DNA of 52,242 nt from an uncultured Clostridia bacterium (GTDB lineage Bacteria; Bacillota; Clostridia; TANB77; CAG-508). The notes under the pieces are model-generated. The model had not been told where the DNA came from, made no database searches, and saw only the letters and a program-made list of their open reading frames with translations. Positions 25,601 to 37,300 of this stretch are shown in pieces; position 1 is the stretch's first letter; the number at the start of each line of letters is the position of its first letter. Position numbers and translations under genes: made by a program. The DNA is taken from positions 1 to 52,242 of the forward strand of contig CASKJV010000013.1 in assembly GCA_949388605.1 (NCBI GenBank), given 5' to 3'.

Positions 25601-28360
25601 ATATACTATTCTACAAATCCTACAGCTAATAAAGATTTAACTGATGGGAATAATGGATGGGTTACAACTATGCAAGATATGTCTACAGTGAAATCATATA
25701 TGATAGTAGTAAAAGGTGAAGTTGAAGCTGGAGCAGTTTTAAGATATACATATGATTTTGAAATTCCAGAAAACTTACCTTATGAAGCTAAAATTACAGG
25801 AAGTTTTGGTGCTTTCTATAATAATAGAAAAGAAGAGGCTGTTGTTTATGAAACATCTAGTGCTGACCATGTTGTTTTGGAAACAGAAGCAGGTCCTAAA
25901 ATTGAAGCTAAATTGAGTGTAGATATTGGGGACGGAAATGAAGTTGGAGAAGCTAGATTTTTAACATATACTTTAAAAGTAACTAATATAGGAAGTATAG
26001 ATGCAGAGAATCTTAAAATCACTGCGCCAATTCCAAATAACACAATATTATATGAATATGATAGTGCTAGTGTTGGAATGGGAAATAATAATTATGTTCC
26101 AACTTTAGAACAAAAAGAAAATTATTGGGAATTAGAAGAATTAAATGCTGGACAAACAGAAGAATTCGAATATATGGTAAAAACAAAGACAATTAGTAAT
26201 TCAGAAGATGTATTTATAAAAAGTAAAGCAAAAGTTGAAACAGAAAATTTAGGAATTGCAATTGAAAGTAATGAGACTTCAAATCAGATTAAAAAATCTA
26301 ATTTGGATTTGACAATATTTACTTATACATATGGAAGTGAAAAAGTAGGAAAAGAGCATTCATATAATATAACAGCATTAAATATTTCAGGATATGAACA
26401 AAATAATGTAAAAGTTTCATGTAAATTACCAAATGAAGTTAAATATAAAGAAACTAAATTACTTATACCAGAAAATTGTAAATATAATAGTGATTCATTA
26501 GTATATGACGAAAGTAATAATACAATAAATTTTGTAATAGAGAAGATGGCAATAGATAGTTTAATAAATATAGAAATAGTTACAGATGTTATTAGAGGAT
26601 CAAACAATCAAACTAATTTTTATATGAATTTTATTACAGAAGATGGAAAAGAAGAAAAGACTACAAATTGTCCTATGATTTTTGAAGGCCCAATATTAGA
26701 AGTAACACAAGTTGCAAATACAGAAAGCATATTAGAAGGAGAATATGCAGAATTTGCAATACAAATTATAAACAATGGTAGAGAAAAAACATCAGGATTA
26801 ATAATAAAAGATGAAATTTCAGAATATTTAGATAATGTAGAGGCTAGATATTCTGGAAGCTCAACTGGAATGGTTACATTAAATGAAGATAATAATATTG
26901 AAGGTCATATTATAGATATACAAGCTAAAGGAAAAATTGTATTAACAATTTCAGGACAAGCGAAAGATTTAAAGGAAGGACTTAAAGTAGATAAAATCTT
27001 AAATAGAGCTATTATATCAGGAGACTATATAGATGAAATTGATACAGGTATAGCAGAAATTACTTTAAAAGAAAATCCAAATAAACCTGTAGAGGAAGAG
27101 AAAAAAGATGATTTTGAATATATAGTAAATGGTGATGTTACAGATAATGAAATAACTGATGATTCAAATAATAATACAGATAATCAAAATCCAATTAATA
27201 ACAATGCAAATAGTGAAGATAATAGTTCATCTGTTAATAGTAGTGAAAATCCAAATAGTACTACTGATAATGTTAATAAAGAAAATAATGCAATTCAAAA
27301 TTCAGTTACTGTTAATCAACAAAGTAATCAGACATCAGATGAAAATACTAATTCAGAAAGATATAGTATTTCAGGAAGAGTCTGGTTAGATTCAAATCAA
27401 GATGGAAAGATTGATGAAGAAGAAGAAAGATTAGCAACTATAAAAATACAATTATTAAAAAATGGAAAAATGATTAAAGCTGTTACTTCAGATGGAAATG
27501 GACAATATGAGTTTAATGTTCTTGAAAATGGAAAATATACTGTAATTTTCTTATATGATGGAGAAAAATATACAACAACACATTATAAAAAACAAGAATT
27601 TTCAGAAGATATTAATTCAGATGCAATAGAAGTTGAAGTAGGAAAAGCTATAACAACAGATATGGAATTAGAAAATTCTAACTTAACAAATATAGATTTA
27701 GGATTAAAAATCAAAGATACATTTGATTTAGCAATAGGAAAATATATTACTAAAGTTTCTGTAAAAACAGATAAAAATGAAAAAGAATATAATTTTAAAA
27801 ATGAGAAATTGGCTAAAGTTGAAATAAGAGCAAAAGAAATTGATACAGCTATAGTTAATTTTGAATATAAAATTATTGTTGAAAATGTTGGTTTAACAGA
27901 AGGAAGAGCAACTAAAATATTAGATAAATTACCAGAAGGAATGAGTTTTAATGAAAAACAAAATGAAGGATGGTATTTAGGATCAGATGGTGACTTATAT
28001 AATGAAACTTTAAAAGATTATGAAATGAAACCAGGAGAAATGAGAGAACTAAAATTAGTACTTTCAAAACAAATGAATGGAGAAAATACAGGAGTAGTAA
28101 GTAATAAAGCAGTAATTAAAGAAAGTTCAGGAATAGAAGGACTAGTAGATAATGTAGATAATAATGTTTCAACTCAAGAAGTTATTTTAACTATATCAAC
28201 AGGTATGGAAAAATTATCAATAGTTATTTCAATAATTGTAGCAATATTACTATTAACAATATATATAAATAAAAATAGAATTTATATTTCTTTTAATAAA
28301 AAATACAGCAATGATTCTAATACAACAAAGAAAATAAAAATTAGGAAAGTATATAAGTAA
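22601..28360 (+). CDS. Large secreted DUF11/SdrD_B-type surface protein (module A, first gene)
   Basis: A 1,919-aa protein with a signal peptide (residues ~1-33, RKNKFLVVLIVFMILF). Residues ~120-290 are acidic and low in complexity and contain a repeated LxDALxNSxxN motif, absent from its paralogue at 37799. The middle is beta-rich and paralogous to that gene (APTGLIAVN, ITLLGRVPFKG, DLTDGNNGWV). DUF11-like repeats follow, then an Asn/Ser linker (residues ~1,502-1,586), one SdrD_B-like domain with a calcium-loop-like DSNQDGKID, and a final DUF11-like domain. It ends in ISTG, a membrane segment and a basic tail. There is no LPxTG. It is a likely wall or membrane-anchored stalk protein. Fourteen bases separate it from the next gene, with which it forms an operon. 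ATG follows AAAGGAG. Confidence 0.8.
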   Translation: MEAIKTRKNKFLVVLIVFMILFSNFGYTIAAIATSDEFEVVNNGFFKKEEVKFNAYFEDENGKKISEITENVNRKIKLVVEILPQIEGYLKSGYIKAVSSNDDDLNFKFTSVTENLLDERNVDVDEDLNNVLVKDEEKIDDALLNQEDNVPQDENKISEGTTNTTSTNLPEENVVENTNSSLLDALVNSDVNHLSEAANSVEGTEVNEEENEVSSNPLMDALENSETNTIGTEAVNPGNNENKTDEINSSEVTNQELPTTEETVAEEDKLVDEEAIIEEKTEESRLDEEIRNAILDINLVSDNEVSLSNIIKDTKIELELEFVQRETLNVEDLCKNIKLQMGGTYINRDLEEIKIGKEEEVTVGWEYTKDFSLESEYTKFSPFELENIKGTIVENKITVTRDIEDTKYLPLKSTRLEVVAPKVNGKNPIEVDVLASKLMATRGEDTGNTVFEPKNWKYDQTNGLINVYVENENNIYSKGSDEYVIIYRYEDYINEENSNLSNKVKATVTEYSGEQNNTLTKEINNSQDIQVDLGELITYSIETNQDKINKAKIYANYNSEEALYETLFTNQVNVNILTSDILEQLKIDCSKEVYKDSNNVEFEAQGIEYKKVKFNYSEISSILAEGGEIVITNTNNETLYILNKDVITKETDCEINLNGANGIIVYANNIAKNGTINFELTKAIKKCNYDKPVFKSIAKIESRISAEVKYSKIEDRLQLQTISTSKDFEESQTSATLSMNRDTLSTIKTNGNVELRVELNNDKETSDLYINPSFEIVFPKYVTSVRIDAINLLNDCGLRVSDFETYTESDIVKMRIELSGTQTKFSENSITKGTNIIINADIEVDDYAPAKEDQIKLYYCNEGVATYQSQTKWSIKKNIPNGILKTTNGFDVEVIKYQAPTGLIAVNGIVNYDGNLSEVKSVKQGTVSKQIPINAPSRIATMELLALNNTENTCSDITLLGRVPFKGNKDVISNEDLATTTDCKMLDSLKEDIQNGNTATIYYSTNPTANKDLTDGNNGWVTTMQDMSTVKSYMIVVKGEVEAGAVLRYTYDFEIPENLPYEAKITGSFGAFYNNRKEEAVVYETSSADHVVLETEAGPKIEAKLSVDIGDGNEVGEARFLTYTLKVTNIGSIDAENLKITAPIPNNTILYEYDSASVGMGNNNYVPTLEQKENYWELEELNAGQTEEFEYMVKTKTISNSEDVFIKSKAKVETENLGIAIESNETSNQIKKSNLDLTIFTYTYGSEKVGKEHSYNITALNISGYEQNNVKVSCKLPNEVKYKETKLLIPENCKYNSDSLVYDESNNTINFVIEKMAIDSLINIEIVTDVIRGSNNQTNFYMNFITEDGKEEKTTNCPMIFEGPILEVTQVANTESILEGEYAEFAIQIINNGREKTSGLIIKDEISEYLDNVEARYSGSSTGMVTLNEDNNIEGHIIDIQAKGKIVLTISGQAKDLKEGLKVDKILNRAIISGDYIDEIDTGIAEITLKENPNKPVEEEKKDDFEYIVNGDVTDNEITDDSNNNTDNQNPINNNANSEDNSSSVNSSENPNSTTDNVNKENNAIQNSVTVNQQSNQTSDENTNSERYSISGRVWLDSNQDGKIDEEEERLATIKIQLLKNGKMIKAVTSDGNGQYEFNVLENGKYTVIFLYDGEKYTTTHYKKQEFSEDINSDAIEVEVGKAITTDMELENSNLTNIDLGLKIKDTFDLAIGKYITKVSVKTDKNEKEYNFKNEKLAKVEIRAKEIDTAIVNFEYKIIVENVGLTEGRATKILDKLPEGMSFNEKQNEGWYLGSDGDLYNETLKDYEMKPGEMRELKLVLSKQMNGENTGVVSNKAVIKESSGIEGLVDNVDNNVSTQEVILTISTGMEKLSIVISIIVAILLLTIYINKNRIYISFNKKYSNDSNTTKKIKIRKVYK

Positions 28361-28373
28361 GGAGGCGATTAAT

Positions 28374-31300
28374 ATGAAAAAAATAAATAACAAAAATACA
28401 ATTTTAAAACTAAGTATATTAATAGTAATATTAATTGTTTCCATACTAAGTTGTTTTATATTTAATTCTTTAGCAACAGAATTAAATGAAAAAGTAAATG
28501 TTGAAGATATCAAATTTTTATCAGAAGAAAATGCTAATATAGTAGATCAAGTGTCTGGTAGAAGAGAAGAAAAGAAATGGACAGCAAGTCATGTGATAAG
28601 TAAGAGCAGTTTTAAATCAGAAATAAATTCACATGCTTTTACTGCACTTTCAAGCAATCGTGCTATATATTGTTTATTACATGGAGGAAGACTATTCAAT
28701 CAAGGAAGTCATAGTACATTAGTTCGTTGGCACGATGGGAATGTTGATATAGAAGGAGAAATTGATGATAGAGGAAACCCTAACCCTATAAAATATGAAG
28801 ACTATAAAGAAGCAACAGAAAGTGGAAGTCAAAAAACAGAAACACATTTAGTATATAAAGACCCAACAGAATTTGGACTTAGTAAAATACAAGCATATGC
28901 TGTAACTTTTAATAATGATGGAGATGCTTATCATAATTCTGCTCAAGAAGTAATATGGAATATGAGAAATTCACTATATAGAGCAGGTAGTGCAGTACAA
29001 TCATTACAAGAAGAATTGAAAAATAGAAATTCAGATCCAAATGTTAATCCTATTAAAAATGGTGATGATGGTTGTGGAACTAAATTAGTGGAAAGTGATC
29101 AATATTATAGAATTGGACCGTTCAAAATGACGGATTATGCGTATGTTGTATCTAAAGATGCTGCAAACTACTCAGGAAAAGGATTAAAATATCCAGAAAT
29201 TGTAGGAGGAATAGTAGGAGGAAAAATAACATTAGATAATGGTAAAGAACTTGATTTTGATACTCAAGTTCAAATAGAGTATGAAGGTGACATAGATAAT
29301 GATAGAGGTTCATCAGGTTCATCAGGTGTTGATTATTATCGTAAAGATAATGGCAAAAAAGTAGAAATAATTGTCGAATTAGAAGAAAATAGTATAGTAA
29401 CTTATTATAAGAATAGTAGTGGAAAAAAAGTAAAAGTTGAAATTTATGAAAAAGATGGAAAAACTATAATGGAGAAAGCGGACGGAACAAAGATAACTTT
29501 AGAGCTTAGAGAGACAGAAGAAAAGGTAGATTATTGGGGAAGTCCAGATAGTACAACATATAAATATCCATGGCCAAATTCTGTATTTTATATAAAAGTA
29601 AAAAGAAGTGATTGTGGAAATGCTACAACATTAAAAAGTATGACATTTGATTATAGAGAAACAGATGCAAGTGGAACAGGATTAAGAGCAGAAGGAACAT
29701 ATGTAGAAACTAATTTTACAATAGCAGGTGAAGATACAGGATGTACAACATATTCTGCTAACCATGAATATCATGGGAAATCGCTTACAGTAACAAATAG
29801 CAAAGGTGGTACACATAGTGTTCAACATACACACAAATGTACAGATTGTTCTATATGCTGTACTATTGCATGTTGCAATGTACATAATCATCATGTTTGT
29901 AAGGATGCTGATGGAGTAGAATGTAATGAAGCAGACTGTGCTGTGCAAGGACCACCACCACCTAACTGTCATTGTGCGTGTAAAGGTCATAACATTGTTT
30001 GTAATGCTCCATTAGAGTTTAAATGTGAGCATAATCATATAGATTGTAAAGTTTTCAATTGGAAAGGAGTAAATATAGTAAAAAAACCTCAACCATTATT
30101 AGGTGTGAAAGAGGCAAATGTAACAGTTTATAGAACTCCTTTTGAGAGAGATGTTAATGTAAGATTAACTACAGATTTACAGATTAACAAATATATAGTA
30201 AAAGTGGATCATGTTGGCGAGACAATAAATTTATATAACAATAATACAGAAAGAAAAAGAAAATATTCTGGAGAACCAGATATAAAATGGAAGAAAGACA
30301 ATACAGTAAAAGTTGAAAGAGGAGATATCGTTACTTATAAAATTGATATCTTAAATACTCAAAATCAAAAAGTAAAATGTAAAATACAAGATATTTTACC
30401 AGAAGCTTCAGCCAATGCAAGTTTTACTCCTAAAATAGATGGAGAATGGTTAGAAGTTCCTGCAAATGGTAAAAAAACAATAACTGTTACATTAAAACCG
30501 ACAGCTGATACAGGTATACATGAAAATACAGCCAAAATTGTAACAAGTAATAAAGGTTTAAGTCTACCAGATTCACCTGATTACAACAGAACTGTATATG
30601 AATCATCAAATCCTAGAAACAATGGACCAGTTGTTAATATAGCAGAATTAAATGGTGGAATTCTAAAAGATAAAGACTTTTACGAAATCAAAGAATATAA
30701 TGTAAACATTGAAAAATACATTTATGATGTAGAACATAATCAATCAAATATAGGTATAAGTGATATAGATACTACATTAAAAGCAACAAATGAAAGAATG
30801 AGAAGAAATTTATCAGAAGCAAATAAGGAATCAGCACCAGTATATTCAGAATATGGAGATACAATTACATATAAAATTGTAGTACATAATACAACTAAAG
30901 GAACAGGTTCAGGTTTTGATGTAGATAGAGCGAAAAAGCCATACTGGAATCCAGATAAAGTATATGTAAGTATAAAAGATACTTTACCTAAAAAGTATTC
31001 TAATCTAAAAGTAACAATAGATAGACCAGTAGAAACAGGAAATGCTTCACATACTATTTCAGAATTACCAGTATCAAGCACAAATGGCGGTACATTCACA
31101 ATTACAGATTTAATGGTACCAGCGGGGAAAACTAGAACAGTAACAGTAACTTTAACTGTTGAGGAATATTCTAAAGGAACTATAGAAAAAAATACTGCAG
31201 AATTTGTAGGATCTATAAAGAATATTAATAGAGGACCACGTGCAGGTTCTACAGTAGCTAATAAATATTGTGTAATAAAAAATAATGCACCTTCAAGTAA

Positions 31301-34300
31301 TTTAATATCAAGTGATTGGTATAAAATAAATAACTATAATACATTTATGGACAAATACATTTACAAATACGATGAAAAAGTGCAAAAGCAAAATAATAGT
31401 AATGGTTATACAAGTGGTGGATTAATTACAAATGAAGACGGAACATTAAAAACTTCAAGAGAAAATACAAATACAACAACTTCAACTGTGAGTGATGGAA
31501 ATGTAATTGATACAATAAGAAACCATAATGGAAAAGATAGTTATAAAAAGGAACATCCAGTGTCTGCAGAAAAAACAGAAACTTTAGTATATGCTTTAAA
31601 AGTTTCAAATGAAGCTACAGATGTAACAAAAGAAATTACTAGCGGAGCAAAACCAGCAACTCAAGTAAGAACAACAAAAGTAACAGATTATATGGAAGAA
31701 GGATTACAATTTAAATCTGTTACAGCAACAATGTATAATAAAGATGGAAATATAATTACAAGATATAATGAAAAAGGTGAAGTTGCAGTTAAAGTATCAG
31801 AGCCAACAATTGTAACAATTGATGGTAAAAATTATAATAAATATGAATTCACTATTGGAAATGAAACAATTTTAAATCCAGGAGAATACATAATTTATTA
31901 TGTAACAACAGAAATTATTGAAAGTAATATGTATTTAGATGAACTAGAAAATAGATCAGAACTTACAACTTTAACTAATATAAATAATACAGATACAAAT
32001 ATTAGAGAAATTAAAAATAAAGATCATAATGAAAATATATCTATACAACAAACTTCAAGTGATTATGTAAGATTAAAAGATTTAGTAATTGCTGGTAAAG
32101 TATGGCTAGACTTTAATAGAGATGGTTATATTAATGATGAGTTAAGAACTGATGCAGACAAGGCATACTATAATCTAAATAATAATGCAATGAAAAGAGA
32201 TGTTGTTGTTAGATTGTATTCAGATAATGGAACATTATTAAGAACAACAAAAACAGATGAAAATGGTTTATATACTTTTGGAAGAGATTCTGGATTTAAG
32301 TATTATGGAACATATAATCATGATACAGGATTTTCAAAAGATGAAACTTATCAACGTGTAGACAAAGCATCAAATAAAGATAATAATGGAAATTATACAA
32401 ATGAAAGTAAATATTTAAACTATTATATCGAATTCGAATATGATGGTATAATTTACAAGAGTACAGAATATTATTCTGGAATGGATAATTTAAATGGAGA
32501 TAGTAAATCAGCAGATTATGGAAAATATGATATAAATTATCCAATAGATTCAAATGCTGCAGAATTTAAAGACGTAAGAGAAAAATTCAATGATACATAT
32601 GAATATATTTCTTATGATGTAGCATATGGAACAGATTTAGAACAAAAAGGACAAACAGTAGATCCTCAAACAGGAGTTGTAACAACAGCAACTGTAGAAG
32701 ATAATACCAATTCATCTGCAAGATTATCATTTGACAAAACAGGTCATACATCACAATTAATGGATGAACCATCTAGAATAATGACAGCAAGATCATTCAT
32801 TAAAAATACAACAAGAAAAGACTTAGTTAGTCAATCAGAAAATCCTGATGGATGGGTAAATAATGAAATTAAAAATTCAAGTATTGAAAATACTAATTTA
32901 CTATGGTTATTTAAACATAATGAAAATACAAACAGTGAAACACCAGCTACTGAATACTTGAAATACATAAACTTAGGATTAGAACTAAGAGAAAATGTAG
33001 ATATTGCCTTAACAAAAGATGTTTATAAAGTAAAAACAACAATAGATGGAGAACAGATTGAATATACCTTAAATCAAAATAATGGTTTAAATGGAGACAT
33101 GCCAAATTACGACTACAATTCAGGTAATGGTGAAAATGGACCTTCAACATATTTAAATAATTATATTTGTCCAGCTCCTTATGGATTAGATTTATACGAA
33201 TCTGATTATAAGATGAGAATAGAACAATATAAAGCTAATGCAGTAAAAGCTTATAAAGGGCTAAATGCTGAGAGTGAATTAAATGTTGAAGTAACATATA
33301 GAATTACAGTTGCAAATAAGGCTATTAATGATGACCAATCTGTAAATGGTAATAATGTAAAAGATACAAAATTAGGTGTTAAAGTTCATGAAATTTTAGA
33401 TTTATATGATGAAAACTTCATGCAAATACAATTTAACCCTGATGGAACTATTAAAACTGGAGCAATTCCAGCTCATGAAATAAACTCAAAAGCTAAAACT
33501 AATAGTGGAAACTATAATGAAATAACAGTTAAGAATAAAGACGAAAATGGATATTTAGTAGATGCTAAAATTGCTATTGGTGAAGCGTGGTATTTCAGAA
33601 AAATAGAAGAAGGAAGTAATGTAGCTCCTGAAAATAGATACAGAATTGATGAAAATAGTAAACTTCCATTAACATATAATAATGAAATTGGTCAAACAGT
33701 TGATGTAGAAAGTAAACAAACTCAAAGTAAACCAGTATATATTCAAGATGTAAATGGTGAGTATGAGAAAGTTCCACTTGTTTTAAGAAGTCAATCTTAT
33801 AGAGATGGAAAAGGTAAATATTCATATAAAGAAAATAATGATGATTTCTCAGCAGACGGATATAACACATTATACATATCAGGAATGGGAAATGTATTAA
33901 TAAACGAAGGTGAAGATTTAGATATATATGTAAAATATGTTCTAGACAAAGAAGCCATCGAAATGGAAAATACAAATGAAGACTATGAAGAAACTAAAAA
34001 TACAGAAACTACAAGTTCAAGTTCAAGCACTACAACTGGAAATACTTTAGTAACAACAGTTGAAAATACTATTAAAGAAACTTCTGAAAAGAAAGTTAAA
34101 ATTGATAGATCTTTGAAAATTGCAGAAAGAATTTTAGGAGTAGTAAGTAATAAAAATACTGAAGTTGATGGAACAGCTCCAAATGTAGTTGCTAGAAAAG
34201 ATTCTGGAAGAGGCTTAGAAGGAATTGCAGAAGTAAATGCATATTCTGTATGGTATGCAGATGGCTCTGAAGCAGCATTGGTAGATATGGATTCTAATGC

Positions 34301-37300
34301 TGGTAATATAGGAAATCAAAATAGTAATTTAATAGATAAATTAAAAGACGAAAAAGATACTTCAGCTAGAAAAACTATTTTAGATACTTCAAAAAATGAA
34401 AAAGCTTCTAATTATGTATCAGGAGACGAATATACCTATTATGAAGATATGACTTATAAAACAGGTATAGAATTGACTGCTGATGGTACAGAATGGACAA
34501 AAGAACAAGTAAACGAAAAATGGAAAAACAAAAAGATTAAAATTATAACTCAAAAAGTAGAAGACAAAACCATAAGAGAACTTTCTGGTATGGTTTGGGA
34601 TGATACAAGATCAGAAACTTCAGGAGTAGCTGGAGATACACAATATATAGGTGATGGTATTTACGATACTTCAATAAAAAAACAAGAACAGGCATTAATG
34701 AATGATAATATTGGTGTAAATTATAAGAACAATAAAGCACAAGAAATATTGTATAACTTAATTGGAAGAGATAAAAATAAAGAACTAGATGAAGAACAAG
34801 ATATTAAAGTAAGAAATGCCAAGGCTGAATTGGTTGAAATTGTAGAAATACCACAAGCTACAGGTGAATCACATTATTATGAACAAGTTCTTTCAAATGT
34901 AACTTGGGAACAAGTTCAACATTTAAGAACTAATGCAGAAGGTGAATATCTTCTAAAAGGATTTGTACCAGGTAAGTATATAGTTAGATTTACTTATGGT
35001 GATACAATAAAAGAAGAAGATTTATCTGCTCAAGAGAAAGCTTTCTTAGGAGAAGATACAAAATATGTAACATCAGATATGCAAATATTTAATGGTCAAG
35101 ATTATAAAACAACACAATTTGCATATGAAATGGAAGATTATCGTGTAACTGAAGGAAAAGGAAACAATTCACAAGAGAATCTTGCTACAGTATCAGATGA
35201 CGCGATAGGTACAATAGATAATTATGCAACAGATTCAAGCAAAACACCAAATAATATAAATAATGATGATGAAGTGCTTGCAGCTTTAGAAAGACCTAAT
35301 TTATCAGATGCTAGAGATGATGAAATTAGAAGACTTGATGTTAATAATTATTCAGAAATAATGATTAATAAAAAGGCTGAAATTTTAAAAGGTTTAGCAA
35401 ATGGTACAAAATTAACAAATTCAAGTTTAGGAACAGATAATGCAATATCTGTAAACTACTATAAAAATTTTGAAAATAGCGAATATCAATCTCAAAGAGA
35501 AGAAGCATTAAAAGAATTAACAAATAATACTCATATGAATGCTGAAACTGTTGAATTCTTAGTTAAACCAGAAAAATTAACTTATGAACAAACAACTTCA
35601 GAAGAAAATATTTATCATAACTATATAGCTAATGATAGCAATATTTATTATGATGAACTAGAAACAATTGAATATAAAACAACAAATAATAGAAAATATA
35701 AAATTCAAAATATTGATATGGGTATTGAATATAGACCTGAAACAGCAATTAGTTTAATAAAAGAAATAAAAGATATTCAATTAGTAACTTCAGATGGAAA
35801 TATATTAGTAGACTTAAAATTATATACAAAACAAGAAGATAATGGAAAAATAACTCACCATGTTGATATGGAAAATTCAATTGGTGCAGAATTAGTACAA
35901 TTTATAACAAATGAATATGAAATTGACCCATTATTAAATAGTATATTGGGTGAGGATAATTCAGCAATAGGCGCAAATGAAGAACAACAACAAGGATTTA
36001 TGTATATTGCTGTAGATGATGACATTTTACAAGGTTGTAGGGTAATTTTACAATATAAATTTACAGCTCAAAATAATAGTGAAATTGATAGAATATCAGA
36101 ATCATTAAATAGTATAAGATTCTATGGAAATACTAAAACCCAAGAATTAATAAATAGTTATCAAGGATTAAAACATAAGGAAATAGATAGCAATGGAAAT
36201 ATTATAGATGTTGTATCTAATATTTTAGATGAAAGCAATGAAACTGATTACAATAAAGATGAATATACAGCAAATAATTTAGCAAGAAATATGGTATATT
36301 ATGATGTATATTCTCTAGATTCAGATGGGGTTGAATATAGAAATAGAGCAAAAACTATGACAAAATTAGATGATGATATAGACCAAGCAAGCATGAAATA
36401 TGATACAGATGGTACAGAAGGATATTTTGGAAAATATGTAGGATATGCTTATTATACTGGAAATCCAGATGCTAAAAGAGTTCCACAAAATGAGACAGAA
36501 GCTAAGAATTTGGATATGATTTCAGAATTAAAATTTGATAAGATTATAGACTATATAGATACAAACTTAGAATTTGGTCAATTATCACAAACAGATATTA
36601 CTCAATTACAAAATCTAGAATCAAGAGCAACTACTTCAACAACTGAACCTGTAGGAAATCTAATAACAGATGTAGTTGATAAAAATTATACTGGAAATCA
36701 ATTCTGGTCAAATAATTCAAGTCAATCAGTATCAAGGTTGTCAGATTACTTATTCTCATTAAATAGCCCATGGGGTCAAAATGTAAGTAATCCAAATGAA
36801 GAAACTCTTGAAAATGTATTAACAGACTTAGATGGAGTTAAATATAAATCATTAGTTATTACAACAGCAGATAAGCAATCTGAGGACGATCCAAATACTA
36901 AGAATAAAGCATTTTCTAAATTCTTGAAACCAAGTATTATGAGTGAAGAAGATTCGATTGCAAATGTTTATTTACCAGTATCAAAATTATTATCAAGTGC
37001 AGAAGACACTAATAATATGGTATACGAAAATATTGCTGAAGTAATACAATTTACAGTACTAACAGGTAGAAGAACAAACTTTGCTACAACAGTAGGTAAT
37101 GCAGATATTCATGAAGTTTATAAACAAACTAAAGATGAATATGAACGTTATGGAAGTATTGAGTTCGTAACTGCTGCATATGAAACAGATACTTCTGCTA
37201 CAGAAACAATCACTTTAGCACCACCAACTGGTTTAATGAGAAACAGAAGAGTTATATATGAAACAATAGATACTACAAAAAATATTGTACAAATTGTTGT

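Noticed and set aside
29682-29990. Minus-strand ORF opposite the cysteine-rich segment
   Set aside because: It is a shadow of the sense codon pattern with no start signals.
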